Below, piece by piece: positions 54,287-62,355 of a stretch of DNA of 64,000 bases. Source of the stretch: CAZGXI01 sp964529715 (lineage in GTDB: Bacteria > Chloroflexota > Anaerolineae > Aggregatilineales > Ch27). Made by a program: the position numbers and the translations under genes. The notes under the pieces are model-generated. The model was not told the DNA's origin. It did not search any database and saw nothing but the letters and a program-made list of their open reading frames with translations. The stretch covers positions 1-64,000 of the forward strand of contig CAZGXI010000021.1 in assembly GCA_964529715.1 (NCBI GenBank), read 5' to 3'. How positions within the stretch are numbered: the stretch's first letter is position 1; the number at the start of each line of letters is the position of its first letter.

Positions 54287-55339
54287 ATGAGCGAGCAATC
54301 ATACCTTTCCTTATCGTTCTCAGCCGGTCAAAAAATCGGCGGGTATGAAGTCCGCCGCCTGTTAGAACGCAGCGGCGTAGGTGGCCTGTATCGAGCCTAC
54401 GCGCCCGACCTGGACCAAGAAGTGATGCTCAAGGCGCTGCGCCTACCCGGCGGCCTGAGCCAGAGCATGTTCCAGCGCGTCGTTCAATCGGTCGCTCGCC
54501 TGGAACACCCCAATATCGCACGCATCTTCGACTTCGGCGTCAGCGGCGGTATTTACTACGTCGTCAGCGAGTTGATCGACGGCCCCAGCCTGCGCGACTA
54601 CCTATCAGAACGGCGCGGTGGACTGCCCTCCGACGTGGCGATCAGGGTTTTTCGCCAACTGGCCGATGCTGTGGCTTATGCGCACGCGCAAGGCGTGATT
54701 CACCAGGGCATCAGGCCCGGCAGCATATGGATCGATGCCGGAGAGCGCGTGGTGTTGACCGACTTCGGGCTGGCACGCCTGAACGTACAGGCGCATGACC
54801 CGCTGGCAGCCATCGGCCCGGTCGATGCGATTTACCTTTCACCGGAGCAGGCCACCGGGCGAGAAGCTACCGCCAGCAGCGACATTTATACCCTGGGGAT
54901 CGTGCTGTATGAGATGGTGACAGGTGACATCCCTTTCAAGGGCGAAACGGTAGAGGCCCTGCTCGCCCAACACCGCGAGAGGCCCCCCCGCCCACCTTCA
55001 CAGCTTGCCGTCGATCTGGACCCGCGCATCGAACAGGTCATCTTGCGCGCCCTGGCAAAAAACCCGCATGACCGTTTCGCCTCTCCGCGCGATATGATCA
55101 CCGCCCTGGAGAAAAAAGTCGTCGCCGGGGAATATGACACCTTCACCCTGTCCAAAGAAAACCTGCGCGCATTCCACCAGCGCGTCCGTACTGCCCAGGG
55201 AGAACCAACCGTCTCGACGGAGTCTGCCCAACCAGAAGCCGCGCGGCGTACACTGGTGCTGGCAATCGCTGCCATCGTGATCCTCGTACTGGTCGTGCTG
55301 GTCATTCTGGCTTTGAGCAGCCAGGGAGCAGCAGGATAG
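54287..55339 (+). CDS. Membrane-anchored Ser/Thr kinase-like protein with degenerate catalytic loop
   Basis: 350 residues from ATG 54287 (AAAGG upstream). The kinase fold is clear: glycine loop (SGVGGLYRAY, 29-38), ATP-binding Lys49, DFG at 159-161, and the LSPEQATGREATASSDIYTLG activation-segment region. The catalytic loop, normally HRDxKxxN, reads HQGIRPGS (139-146): the catalytic Asp is Gly, the Lys is Arg and the Asn is Ser. A single membrane helix lies at about 326-345, so the kinase-like domain is cytoplasmic. Probably a pseudokinase that binds nucleotide or partners rather than phosphorylating. Confidence 0.87.
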   Translation: MSEQSYLSLSFSAGQKIGGYEVRRLLERSGVGGLYRAYAPDLDQEVMLKALRLPGGLSQSMFQRVVQSVARLEHPNIARIFDFGVSGGIYYVVSELIDGPSLRDYLSERRGGLPSDVAIRVFRQLADAVAYAHAQGVIHQGIRPGSIWIDAGERVVLTDFGLARLNVQAHDPLAAIGPVDAIYLSPEQATGREATASSDIYTLGIVLYEMVTGDIPFKGETVEALLAQHRERPPRPPSQLAVDLDPRIEQVILRALAKNPHDRFASPRDMITALEKKVVAGEYDTFTLSKENLRAFHQRVRTAQGEPTVSTESAQPEAARRTLVLAIAAIVILVLVVLVILALSSQGAAG

Positions 55340-55368
55340 TACGTCGCCCATCGCCCACGGCCGGGCGC

Positions 55369-55812
55369 TCAGAAAGGCGGAGAATCGTCAAAGAACAGCG
55401 CCCACCACAGTCGCCAGGTCTCGACTTCTTCCTGTTCTTCCAACAGGATGGCCGGCGCTTCAGGGGTAGGGGTTGGCGTTGGCCCGGTCGGCCCGACTGG
55501 AACGGGGATCACCAGCACCTCGCCAGAGCGCACCATTTTCCCCTCTGCATGTGCCCATGCCTCGACATAGGCATCGCTTTGCACGTAATCGCGCTCCTGA
55601 ATTAACGCAGCGTGAGCAGCTTCCAGCGTGGCAATCTCCATCTCCAGGGATGCGCGACTTTGCTGCGCGAGCTGTCCCTGGGCGATGCGCGAGCTGAAGT
55701 CGATAGCCAGCAACAGGCCAATTGCCAGAATAGACGCGAAGAGGATTTGCAGCCCTGAAAACGGACGCGGCGGAGCAGTTCTATCGGAACGGGGTGGTGG
55801 AAGCGCAGCCAT
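55369..55812 (-). CDS. DivIC/FtsB-like single-pass membrane protein
   Basis: 147 residues from ATG 55812; a longer frame starts inside the tRNA-Leu terminator. Pro/Arg-rich cytoplasmic N-terminus, one membrane helix (about 22-42, LQILFASILAIGLLLAI), then a coiled coil (QLAQQSRASLEMEIATLEAAHAAL) followed by YVEAWAHAEGKM, the layout of septum-formation initiator proteins (DivIC/FtsB). The Thr/Pro stretch and acidic C-terminal tail (EEQEEVETWRLWW) are extra. A role in cell division is probable but not proven. Confidence 0.7.
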   Translation of the reverse strand: MAALPPPRSDRTAPPRPFSGLQILFASILAIGLLLAIDFSSRIAQGQLAQQSRASLEMEIATLEAAHAALIQERDYVQSDAYVEAWAHAEGKMVRSGEVLVIPVPVGPTGPTPTPTPEAPAILLEEQEEVETWRLWWALFFDDSPPF

Positions 55813-55846
55813 GTTTCTATGATAGCCGAGAGCATCGTCCTGCGCC

Positions 55847-55880
55847 AAAACAAAAACACCCGCCATGTTGGCCGGGTGTT
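55847..55880 (-). terminator. Terminator of tRNA-Leu
   Basis: Minus strand AACACCC / GGGTGTT stem with a 12-nt loop, then TTTGTTTTGG. Confidence 0.75.
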
Positions 55881-55884
55881 ACTG

Positions 55885-55966
55885 TGCCGAAGGTGGGATT
55901 CGAACCCACACGAGTCTCCCCACTACGCCCTGAACGTAGCGCGTCTGCCAATTCCGCCACTTCGGC
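55885..55966 (-). tRNA. tRNA-Leu (CAG)
   Basis: Acceptor GCCGAAG/CTTCGGC, anticodon stem CTACG/CGTAG with loop TTCAGGG (anticodon CAG), long variable arm (TGGGGAGACTCGT), T arm GTGGG TTCGAAT CCCAC. CCA not encoded. Confidence 0.95.
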
Positions 55967-55983
55967 TCACAGGTTTGATTGTC

Positions 55984-56012
55984 ATTTTAGCCGTGCTTGC
56001 GTCGGCTGTCAA
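55984..56012 (-). promoter_or_regulatory. Promoter of tRNA-Leu
   Basis: Minus strand TTGACA (56012-56007), 17-bp spacer, TAAAAT (55989-55984). Confidence 0.85.
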
Positions 56013-56084
56013 GAGGCGAGTCGGCTTATTCAGGCCATTTCGTTGTGCGGCACGCGCCGTTAAGTTTTGCCTTTGAATTAACCT

Positions 56085-56113
56085 TTGACAAATCGTTATC
56101 GGGCTGGTATACT
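56085..56113 (+). promoter_or_regulatory. Promoter of initiator tRNA
   Basis: TTGACA (56085-56090), 17-bp spacer, TATACT (56108-56113). Confidence 0.85.
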
Positions 56114-56125
56114 ATTTTTTGATGA

Positions 56126-56197
56126 TGCGGGGTAGAGCAGTGGCAGCTCGTCGGGCTCATAACCCGGAGGTCGCAGGTTCGAATCCTGCCCCCGCTA
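56126..56197 (+). tRNA. tRNA-fMet (CAT), initiator
   Basis: Acceptor GCGGGG/CCCCGC with a mismatched first pair (T1 and T72), and three G-C pairs (GGG/CCC) next to the anticodon loop CTCATAA. Both are initiator features, although most bacterial initiators have C1/A72. CCA is not fully encoded. Confidence 0.9.
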
Positions 56198-56206
56198 CCT
56201 CAACCC

Positions 56207-56234
56207 AAAAGAGCGCCTGCCCAGGCGTTCTTTT
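56207..56234 (+). terminator. Terminator of initiator tRNA
   Basis: AAAAGAGCGCCT / AGGCGTTCTTTT, 12-bp stem with one G-T pair and a 4-nt loop. Confidence 0.8.
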
Positions 56235-56315
56235 GATTTATCTGCTATCCCTGTGTTAAAGTGTGCTGGGAACCCTTCCTCACCCGTCGCAAGCAGGATA
56301 CCGGGAGACCCACCC

Positions 56316-56969
56316 ATGACCGAACAGCGCATCATGATTGTCGATGACCACGAAGTTGTCCGCCTGGGCCTGAAGGACCTGCTCTCGCACCGCACAGGCT
56401 TTCAGGTGGTGGCCGAGGCGCGCACTGCCAAAGAGGCCATCGAAAAAGCCGACATCTACCTGCCGGACGTGATCCTGATGGACATCCGGCTGCCGGGGGC
56501 CAGCGGCATTGAAGCCTGTCAGGCGATCAAGCAGGCACACCCGGAAATCAAGATCATCATGCTGACCTCTTATGAAGAGGACGAGATGTTGTTCGCCGCG
56601 TTGCGCGCCGGCGCCGAAACCTACCTGCTCAAGCAGATCGACGGCGCCAGTCTGATCCAGGCCATCGAAGCGGTGCAGCGTGATGAGGCGGTGCTTGATC
56701 CCAGCGTGACCAAAAAGGTGCTGGATGAGGTGCGCCGCGCCAAGCGACAAGAAGAAGCCGAAGCGTTCTCTGACCTGACGGCCCAGGAAATGCAGGTACT
56801 CAATCTGGTATCGGAAGGCAAGACGAACCGTGAGATCGCGCAGGCACTCTTTTTGGGCGAAGGCACGGTACGCAATTACGTCAGCAACATCTTGAGCAAG
56901 CTGAGCGTCTCCAACCGTGCCGAGGCAGCGGCCTACGCCGTGCAGCACCACCTGAAAGACTATCTCTAA
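56316..56969 (+). CDS. NarL/FixJ-family response regulator
   Basis: 217 residues from ATG 56316, with GGGAG eight bases upstream. REC domain: DD at 10-11, phospho-acceptor Asp56 (ILMDIRLPG), Thr in MLTSYEED, Lys in LLKQIDG. LuxR-type HTH (about 150-212): LTAQEMQVLNLVSEGKTNRE and GTVRNYVSNILSKL. A DNA-binding transcription regulator; no cognate kinase is near. Similar to DevR/LiaR group regulators. Confidence 0.93.
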   Translation: MTEQRIMIVDDHEVVRLGLKDLLSHRTGFQVVAEARTAKEAIEKADIYLPDVILMDIRLPGASGIEACQAIKQAHPEIKIIMLTSYEEDEMLFAALRAGAETYLLKQIDGASLIQAIEAVQRDEAVLDPSVTKKVLDEVRRAKRQEEAEAFSDLTAQEMQVLNLVSEGKTNREIAQALFLGEGTVRNYVSNILSKLSVSNRAEAAAYAVQHHLKDYL

Positions 56970-56987
56970 AACGCCCGTCTTCACAAT

Positions 56988-57007
56988 CAGGCGGGACGCG
57001 CCGCCTG
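56988..57007. terminator. Hairpin between convergent genes
   Basis: CAGGCGG-GACGCG-CCGCCTG, 7-bp perfect stem between ends at 56969 and 57042. No T-run; weak or bidirectional. Confidence 0.35.
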
Positions 57008-57041
57008 CGCTATTGCGCTATCGTTTTCGCCTGACAGGGAG

Positions 57042-57368
57042 TTATTGCGGTTCGCGTTCGGGCGGACAAAGATGGCGCAGGTATTCCCACGTATAAATGC
57101 CGGTGTGGTGGCCGTCGTCCCAAAAGAACTGGAGGGCGTAATTGCCTACCAGTTCCAGGCGCTCTACCTGGTACGTGCGCGTCGGGGTCAGGTCCAGCAG
57201 CGTGTCTGGGGCATATTCCATGCCCATGCGGTCGTGACCGCCCCGGCACTCCACACACGGACAGGCCACACGCAAGTGACTCAGCGGATAAACACATGTC
57301 CGCCCATCGTCCCAGGCGATGTGCAGTTCGCCGGTCTGTTTGTTCAATTGAATGTTCGTCGGGCGCAC
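57042..57368 (-). CDS. DUF971-family protein
   Basis: 108 residues from a GTG start with GGGGAG just upstream. The body (LHIAWDDGRTCVYPLSHLRVACPC..C, LELVGNYALQFFWDDGHHTGIYTWEYLRHLC) matches DUF971, the N-terminal zinc-binding domain also found in gamma-butyrobetaine hydroxylase; in bacteria the stand-alone form is often linked to iron-sulfur proteins. Zinc ligands are probably the CPCVEC Cys plus a His. Specific role unknown. Follows the HhH gene on the same strand. Confidence 0.88.
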   Translation of the reverse strand: MRPTNIQLNKQTGELHIAWDDGRTCVYPLSHLRVACPCVECRGGHDRMGMEYAPDTLLDLTPTRTYQVERLELVGNYALQFFWDDGHHTGIYTWEYLRHLCPPEREPQ

Positions 57369-57397
57369 CCGCTCCCCCCTTTTTCTCCGGCAGCCGA

Positions 57398-57859
57398 CTA
57401 CGATCCTGTGGCCAGCCGCTGTGCCTGGCCGATCCAGTCTTCTTTGCGAATCCGATCCCCGATGATGCGTACGCCTTGCTCTCGCAACCGCCGGGCCAAG
57501 TCATCTACATCCTGCCGGGCAAGCTGGGCAAAAGTCTCGATCCCTAACGACCGCAAAGCACGGACATATACCGGGCCGATACCCGTGATCTGCGACAGAT
57601 CGTCCTGTGCCGGGAATTCCACCGGTCGGTCAGAAGCAGCAGGCAGTCCTTGAACAGGAGCGGTCTCCTCCTCGGCAGTTTCGGGCGGCAATGGCACCGG
57701 AATCTGCCGGACAGGCTGGTGGAGCGACGAAACGCGCACTGCATAATCTTCGGCCATCTCCTGCCGACGCATCAGCCACCGGATCAGAATGGCGCTGATC
57801 ACAGCGCCGATTGAAAACAACCCCAGGGCAAACAAGTATTTTCCGAGTCTGGCTGCCAT
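57398..57859 (-). CDS. Membrane-anchored helix-hairpin-helix protein
   Basis: 153 residues. One N-terminal membrane helix (about 6-26), an acidic Pro-rich linker, and a C-terminal HhH-type module (about 88-150; ITGIGPVYVRALRSLGIETF and DLARRLREQGVRI) like the helix-hairpin-helix domains found fused to many membrane or ribosomal-like proteins. Such modules bind DNA or proteins. It lies 29 bp upstream of the DUF971 gene and is probably co-transcribed. Confidence 0.78.
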   Translation of the reverse strand: MAARLGKYLFALGLFSIGAVISAILIRWLMRRQEMAEDYAVRVSSLHQPVRQIPVPLPPETAEEETAPVQGLPAASDRPVEFPAQDDLSQITGIGPVYVRALRSLGIETFAQLARQDVDDLARRLREQGVRIIGDRIRKEDWIGQAQRLATGS

Positions 57860-57945
57860 CGCTCGCCCTCATCCGTGCTCAATCCGGTTTGTGCAAAATT
57901 GTAGTCCCTGCAAACAGCCCTGTCAAAGGAGTGCCCAGAACGTAA

Positions 57946-58042
57946 AGTGTGTTTAAACGGCAGTGAATAGCTCTGAACATTCTTTAATACGTCTTGCTTA
58001 ACTGTTGATTTACCGAATAAAGTTAAGTATACTTTAAACACT
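57946..58042. repeat. Inverted repeat in the BTAD regulator promoter
   Basis: AGTGTGTTTAAA (57949 region) and TTTAAACACT (58034-58043 region) are inverted copies about 75 bp apart in the AT-rich 218-bp gap upstream of the BTAD gene; the second overlaps the -10 box. Possible operator pair. Confidence 0.35.
58005..58033 (+). promoter_or_regulatory. Promoter of the BTAD regulator gene
   Basis: TTGATT (58005-58010), 17-bp spacer, TATACT (58028-58033), about 45 bp before the ATG. The region is clearly more AT-rich than the rest of the window. Confidence 0.65.
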
Positions 58043-58077
58043 AACGATAAATACGCAGATCGGCAGACAAACCCATC

Positions 58078-59355
58078 ATGAAACTGAACGAACTGGTCGC
58101 CGTAAGTTACCAAACATTTATCCGTCATACCGAAGGCATGCGGGTTGTCTTACTGCATCCCAAGGCCCGCTATCGGTCGATGCTGGTTGCCAAGTTGATC
58201 AACGAGCCGCAGTTGCGCACGCTATACTACACGATGGGGCCGGACGATATAGACGTTCCGGCGCTATTGGTGGGTCTCACCCACATGCTCGCCGGACAGC
58301 ATCCCACCTTCGGACGCAACCTGAATCTGATGCCGGCACCGACTGCCGGGCAAGACTTCCGGCCCTGGCTGGAGGCGTTAGCCACCGACCTGGCCGAATG
58401 GACCACCGAGCCGTTTCTGTTCATCCTGGACGAATATGACCGCACGGATAGCGCCGACGACATCCAACGGTTCATTGAGGCGCTCATCCCGCTGATACCG
58501 CCGCACGGCAAGCTGGTGATCAATAGCCGCAGCCTGCCCCGTTTTCCCTGGACATCCCTGATCGCGCGCAACCAGGCCGTCATTCTGAACGATGACCGCT
58601 TGGTGACAGGTGACTTCTACGGGATTGAGGCAGGCGACAGCAGTCGGCGGCTGGACGTGACAGCCCTGGGGCCTGGCTATGTAGCCTTCAACGACACCCT
58701 GATTACCTCCTGGGAAGGCCACCTGCCCCGCCTGCTGTTCTTCTTCGCGCTGGACCGCCCCACCGTCACCCGCGCAGAAATCTGTCAGGCGTTTTGGCCG
58801 GAACTGGACCTGGAACAGGCCGTGAACGTGTTTCACGTGACCAAGCGGCGATTGCACAAGGCCCTGGGCGAAGATGTGCTGGTGCACGAGGGTGGCTACT
58901 ACTGTGTGAATCCGGTGCTGACCGTACATTATGACGTGATGGATTTCGTCGGGGCGCTGGTCAAAGCGCGCACTGCCCAGGGCGAGGCCCGGATCGCCTA
59001 CTGGCAACAGGCCATTGATGTCTATAAGGGGCCGTTTTTGCAGGGTCACGACGATCCCTGGATCGCATCGCGCCGCATGGACTTTCGCAGCGGCTATCTG
59101 GAAGCCATCACCGAGATGGCCGAAAGCCGGCAGCGCCAGGGTTATCCTGAACACGCGCTGCGCCTTTACCTGCGTGCGCTTGGCGAAGACAACACCCGGC
59201 AAGACATTCATCGCCGGGTCATGACTCTCTACGCCGAACTGGGGCGCCGTAGCGAAGCCGCCGCGCACTTCCAGCGGACCAGGCGCGAGCTGGAAAGCCA
59301 GGGCCTACAAATCGACGAGGAAACGAAGGCAGTCTTAAAACAGGTGATGTCCTGA
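58078..59355 (+). CDS. BTAD (SARP-like) regulator with N-terminal degenerate ATPase domain
   Basis: 425 residues. N-terminal part (1-200) resembles the STAND/MalT ATPase fold: the Walker B-like FLFILDEYDRT and LVINSRSLPRFPW sensor segment are present, but no Walker A is seen (HPKARYRSMLVAKL at the expected place). Residues 205-290 fit a winged-helix DNA-binding domain (RPTVTRAEICQAFWPEL, NVFHVTKRRLHKALG). Residues 295-420 are a BTAD helical domain (DVYKGPFLQGHDDPWI). Canonical SARPs have wHTH-BTAD first; here the ATPase-like part comes first. Its target genes are unknown. Confidence 0.85.
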   Translation: MKLNELVAVSYQTFIRHTEGMRVVLLHPKARYRSMLVAKLINEPQLRTLYYTMGPDDIDVPALLVGLTHMLAGQHPTFGRNLNLMPAPTAGQDFRPWLEALATDLAEWTTEPFLFILDEYDRTDSADDIQRFIEALIPLIPPHGKLVINSRSLPRFPWTSLIARNQAVILNDDRLVTGDFYGIEAGDSSRRLDVTALGPGYVAFNDTLITSWEGHLPRLLFFFALDRPTVTRAEICQAFWPELDLEQAVNVFHVTKRRLHKALGEDVLVHEGGYYCVNPVLTVHYDVMDFVGALVKARTAQGEARIAYWQQAIDVYKGPFLQGHDDPWIASRRMDFRSGYLEAITEMAESRQRQGYPEHALRLYLRALGEDNTRQDIHRRVMTLYAELGRRSEAAAHFQRTRRELESQGLQIDEETKAVLKQVMS

Positions 59356-59399
59356 ACACGTCCTCAAAACCACCTGCCGTCGCAGGCAGCCTGACAGTG

Positions 59400-59472
59400 C
59401 GCCCCCTGAAGGATTCGAACCTTCGGCCAACTGCTTAGAAGGCAGGTGCTCTATCCACTGAGCTAAGGGGGC
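59400..59472 (-). tRNA. tRNA-Arg (TCT)
   Basis: Acceptor GCCCCCT/AGGGGGC, D arm AGCTC/GAGC, anticodon loop CTTCTAA (anticodon TCT), T arm GAAGG TTCGAAT CCTTC. CCA not encoded. Confidence 0.95.
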
Positions 59473-59486
59473 TACTTCGCGTTCGC

Positions 59487-59515
59487 ATTGTACGGAGGGA
59501 TGCGCGGTCCGTCAA
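59487..59515 (-). promoter_or_regulatory. Promoter of tRNA-Arg
   Basis: Minus strand TTGACG (59515-59510), 17-bp spacer, TACAAT (59492-59487). Confidence 0.82.
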
Positions 59516-59525
59516 GGACTGCCTC

Positions 59526-59960
59526 TCAGGGCAGGTACGGGCGAATGCCTTTGTAGACCTGCCCGCCGACCAGCGTCTTGAGAATCGTCATGGGTGGTCG
59601 CCCGATTCGCTCACTCAATTCGATGGGCGTTAGCGGAATATTGTTGTTCGCCAGCAGCGCCCGGAACACGCCATCCACCAATGAGGTATGCGGCGTGATA
59701 AAGTTGGGGTCGCGGGCGGCCTCCTGCAAGGCCATGCGCAGCGCATCCACACGGTGTACTTCTGCTGTCTGGGGATCAACCCAGTCCATTTCTTCCTCTG
59801 CGGCGTGTTCGGCAAAGTAGGCGCGCTGCTCTGGCAGCAGATGGCTGATCAGGTAAACGCGCAAATCCTGACCGGAGCGTTCCCACCAGTCGTAGTCAAT
59901 GAAGAACCGGGTTTCCAAAGTCGGCTGAATGCGCCGGACGTCGATCTCGCTTCGCGTCAT
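59526..59960 (-). CDS. Hypothetical protein with HTH-like C-terminus
   Basis: 144 residues from ATG 59960. No family recognised. The N-terminal half is acidic and aromatic (FFIDYDWWERSGQDLRVYL; AEEEMDWVDPQTAEVHRVD), the C-terminal part (PLTPIELSERIGRPPMTIL KTLVGGQ) looks like a winged-helix turn. It lies 45 bp downstream of the unknown 528-residue gene and probably shares its mRNA. The tRNA-Arg promoter begins right after its stop. Confidence 0.65.
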   Translation of the reverse strand: MTRSEIDVRRIQPTLETRFFIDYDWWERSGQDLRVYLISHLLPEQRAYFAEHAAEEEMDWVDPQTAEVHRVDALRMALQEAARDPNFITPHTSLVDGVFRALLANNNIPLTPIELSERIGRPPMTILKTLVGGQVYKGIRPYLP

Positions 59961-60005
59961 GGTTTGTGATCCCTGCTGCAAACCGCGCTGCACCCTGCCA
60001 GAAGC

Positions 60006-61592
60006 CTACGGCGCGCGCTGCTGCAAGCGCCAGTAGTGCCCACCGACGTGTTCAAACTCGCTTTGCGCTTCCAGCGCAGCCAGAATCGGTCCTGGCGGGC
60101 AGCGTCGCACCACGTTGACCGCGCTGTACAGGGTCTTGGCATGGACCGCGCCCTGGGGGTTCAAGCGGGCCAGTTCAGGTAGATTTTCGCGGATGATGTC
60201 GAGCAGGCTACGCCGGTGGCTGCGTGTGGCTGCCCAGATTTGGTCTACGGCCTCCAGGTCGTCCGTCCCCAACACCATCAGGTCATCATAGGCCGCGCCA
60301 ATCGACCGCTTGTGGTTTTGATAGGTGATCCGGCCATTCTGCGGGACGACCAAGCGAATCCACTCTGTGCGCGGGCGATAGGCATCAAAATCAATGACAA
60401 AACGGGACGGGTCATCCGTGCAGCGGACGCGCACATAAGAACCGATGGGCAAACGGTGCTGGCGGTAAAAGCGATCCAGCCCGACCACATAACGCGCTTC
60501 GCGGACCACCCAGGCCTCGTACTCGTCACCGGTCTGTCCATCGATCAGGGTGATTCGCACGCGCGACGTCTCATACGCCGTCGGGAACAAGGCGCCCAGG
60601 TCCGCTTTGAGCGGCAACGTGCCACTGCGGCGATGGGGATAGATCAGGGTCAGGGTCACTTCGTCCGGCGGCTCGTCGGGCGGCGGCAACTGCGAAAACT
60701 CGTCGCCGATCTCGGCTTCCAGAAGCAGGGCCTCTCTGGAGAGCAGACTGCGGTTATAAGGAATAGGATCGTAGATCAGGCGCGGCGGCGTGACACGGAC
60801 CTCTTCCGGTTCCAGCCGTTTCAGATACCAGCGCACCTGCCCTGCCGGGCCGACCTCATCAAAACGCGGGTCGTGGTAAAGGGCGTGATTCAGGGCCAGG
60901 GTTTGCAAGGCCGGATTGACCTCTTTGGGCAGTTCCAGGATTGGAAGAATGTCTTCTGGCGCCAGCGGGCCACCGTTGTTCATATCCAGGATGGCCTCGG
61001 CCAGATTGAGATGTCCCTCGTTGATAACCGGCAACAGCGATTTGAGATACCACAATCCGGCGGCATAAGCGACGTCTTTTTCCTTGCGCAGCCGGGCCTC
61101 GATCTGAGCCGCCAGATCGTCGCCGTGCGCGGCCAGGATAGCCTCTGGATCGACCGGTTCCAAAAGATGCTGGACATCCTCGCCATTGGCATCTAGGTTG
61201 AGCACATGAGGGGTTTGCAGTTCGCTGGCAAATTCGCGCCGCACGCCGCCCTCGAACTCAACCTGGATCACTACAAAGGAGCCTTGTTCAGGATTGCTGC
61301 CCGGACGCTTGCCCACGACCTGGCCGAGGGCAAACCCCAACGCCGGAAAGACCAACTTATCGCCGATGGCGTATTGTTCTTTCGGCTGAAAGAGCTTGCC
61401 TTCCGCCAGGCGTTTGCGCCAGACCTCTTCCTCGACCCTGACACGGTAATGAATAAAACGGCGCGCCAGGTCGCGCGCGCTCAGGGGTTTTTCCCCTTCC
61501 AGCATAACGCTGAACAAATACTCCAGGTCAGCGTCGGTGACTTGCAGCGATTCGGTCCAATAACGCGCCGTCAGGGTTTGACGCCCAAACAA
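60006..61592 (-). CDS. Large hypothetical protein with repeated small domains
   Basis: 528 residues from TTG 61592, where GGAGG lies eight bases upstream; a longer frame to 61808 has no support. No family recognised. Residues 1-60 look winged-helix-like (LSARDLARRFIHYR). Around 95-165 a beta module binds nothing known (IGDKLVFPALGFALGQVVG, as in DNA-repair clamp folds). The C-terminal 70 residues (LLDIIRENLPELARLN, GGHYWRL) again suggest a winged helix. Possibly nucleic-acid related, but unproven. Confidence 0.65.
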   Translation of the reverse strand: MFGRQTLTARYWTESLQVTDADLEYLFSVMLEGEKPLSARDLARRFIHYRVRVEEEVWRKRLAEGKLFQPKEQYAIGDKLVFPALGFALGQVVGKRPGSNPEQGSFVVIQVEFEGGVRREFASELQTPHVLNLDANGEDVQHLLEPVDPEAILAAHGDDLAAQIEARLRKEKDVAYAAGLWYLKSLLPVINEGHLNLAEAILDMNNGGPLAPEDILPILELPKEVNPALQTLALNHALYHDPRFDEVGPAGQVRWYLKRLEPEEVRVTPPRLIYDPIPYNRSLLSREALLLEAEIGDEFSQLPPPDEPPDEVTLTLIYPHRRSGTLPLKADLGALFPTAYETSRVRITLIDGQTGDEYEAWVVREARYVVGLDRFYRQHRLPIGSYVRVRCTDDPSRFVIDFDAYRPRTEWIRLVVPQNGRITYQNHKRSIGAAYDDLMVLGTDDLEAVDQIWAATRSHRRSLLDIIRENLPELARLNPQGAVHAKTLYSAVNVVRRCPPGPILAALEAQSEFEHVGGHYWRLQQRAP

Positions 61593-61658
61593 GACTTCAG
61601 CCTCCAACCGCGAGGTTCTTTTGCAGAAAACACCAGGCCCATTTTCAACGGTAGGATG

Positions 61659-61686
61659 ATTATAGCGTTCGTTGTCAGGTTCGCAA
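61659..61686 (-). promoter_or_regulatory. Promoter of the unknown gene pair 60006/59526
   Basis: Minus strand TTGCGA (61686-61681), 16-bp spacer, TATAAT (61664-61659), about 65 bp before the TTG start. Confidence 0.55.
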
Positions 61687-61860
61687 CTGCCAGACGCGGG
61701 GAAATGTGCAAATTCCCGGTCAATAAGCCCCTGAAAACTGCGAATAAGGTAATAGTCAGCGGGTAGAGTAGACAGCCAGACCCGGCCTATGGTAGACTGA
61801 ATCAACACTGGTTAACTGTGCTGCATCTCAGACGCGGCCATGTTGGGAGGCGGAAAAGCC

Positions 61861-62277
61861 ATGTCTTCTTCTGAAGAAGAACTCATCCGGGTAATTTGCA
61901 TTGAGGATGAGCCGGAGATGATCGAGCTTGTCAAGCTGATCTTAAGCAAAAAGGGGTTCGACGTGATCGGCGCGACAGGCGGGCGCGAAGGACTGGCGGC
62001 AGTTGAGCAGCTCCAGCCAGACCTCGTGCTGCTGGACCTGATGATGCCAGACATGGACGGCTGGGAAGTCTACCAGCAGATGAAGGCCCGGCCCGCCACC
62101 AAAGACATCCCTGTGATCGTTGTCACCGCCAAAGCGCAAAGCATCGACAAAGTGTTGGGGTTGCACATCGCCAAAGTAGACGATTACATCACCAAGCCGT
62201 TCGGCCCGACAGAATTGTTGAGTAGCGTGGATCGGGTGTTAAAAGATCACCCTCGCGGTGGCAAAAACGGCGCCTAG
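61861..62277 (+). CDS. Stand-alone response regulator receiver
   Basis: 138 residues from ATG 61861; GGGAGG upstream lies inside the alternative start at 61840. REC domain: EDE at 15-17, phospho-acceptor Asp59 (LVLLDLMMPDMDGWEV), Thr in VVTAKAQ, Lys in YITKPFG. No output domain. The LysM protein gene follows by 78 bp; whether they share a transcript is unclear. Confidence 0.9.
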   Translation: MSSSEEELIRVICIEDEPEMIELVKLILSKKGFDVIGATGGREGLAAVEQLQPDLVLLDLMMPDMDGWEVYQQMKARPATKDIPVIVVTAKAQSIDKVLGLHIAKVDDYITKPFGPTELLSSVDRVLKDHPRGGKNGA

Positions 62278-62355
62278 AGCAGCCCATACCTCACCACACT
62301 GCCTACCGCCCTACTAAAAAACGTGTTGACCGTCCCAGAGCAAGGGGGAAGATGG

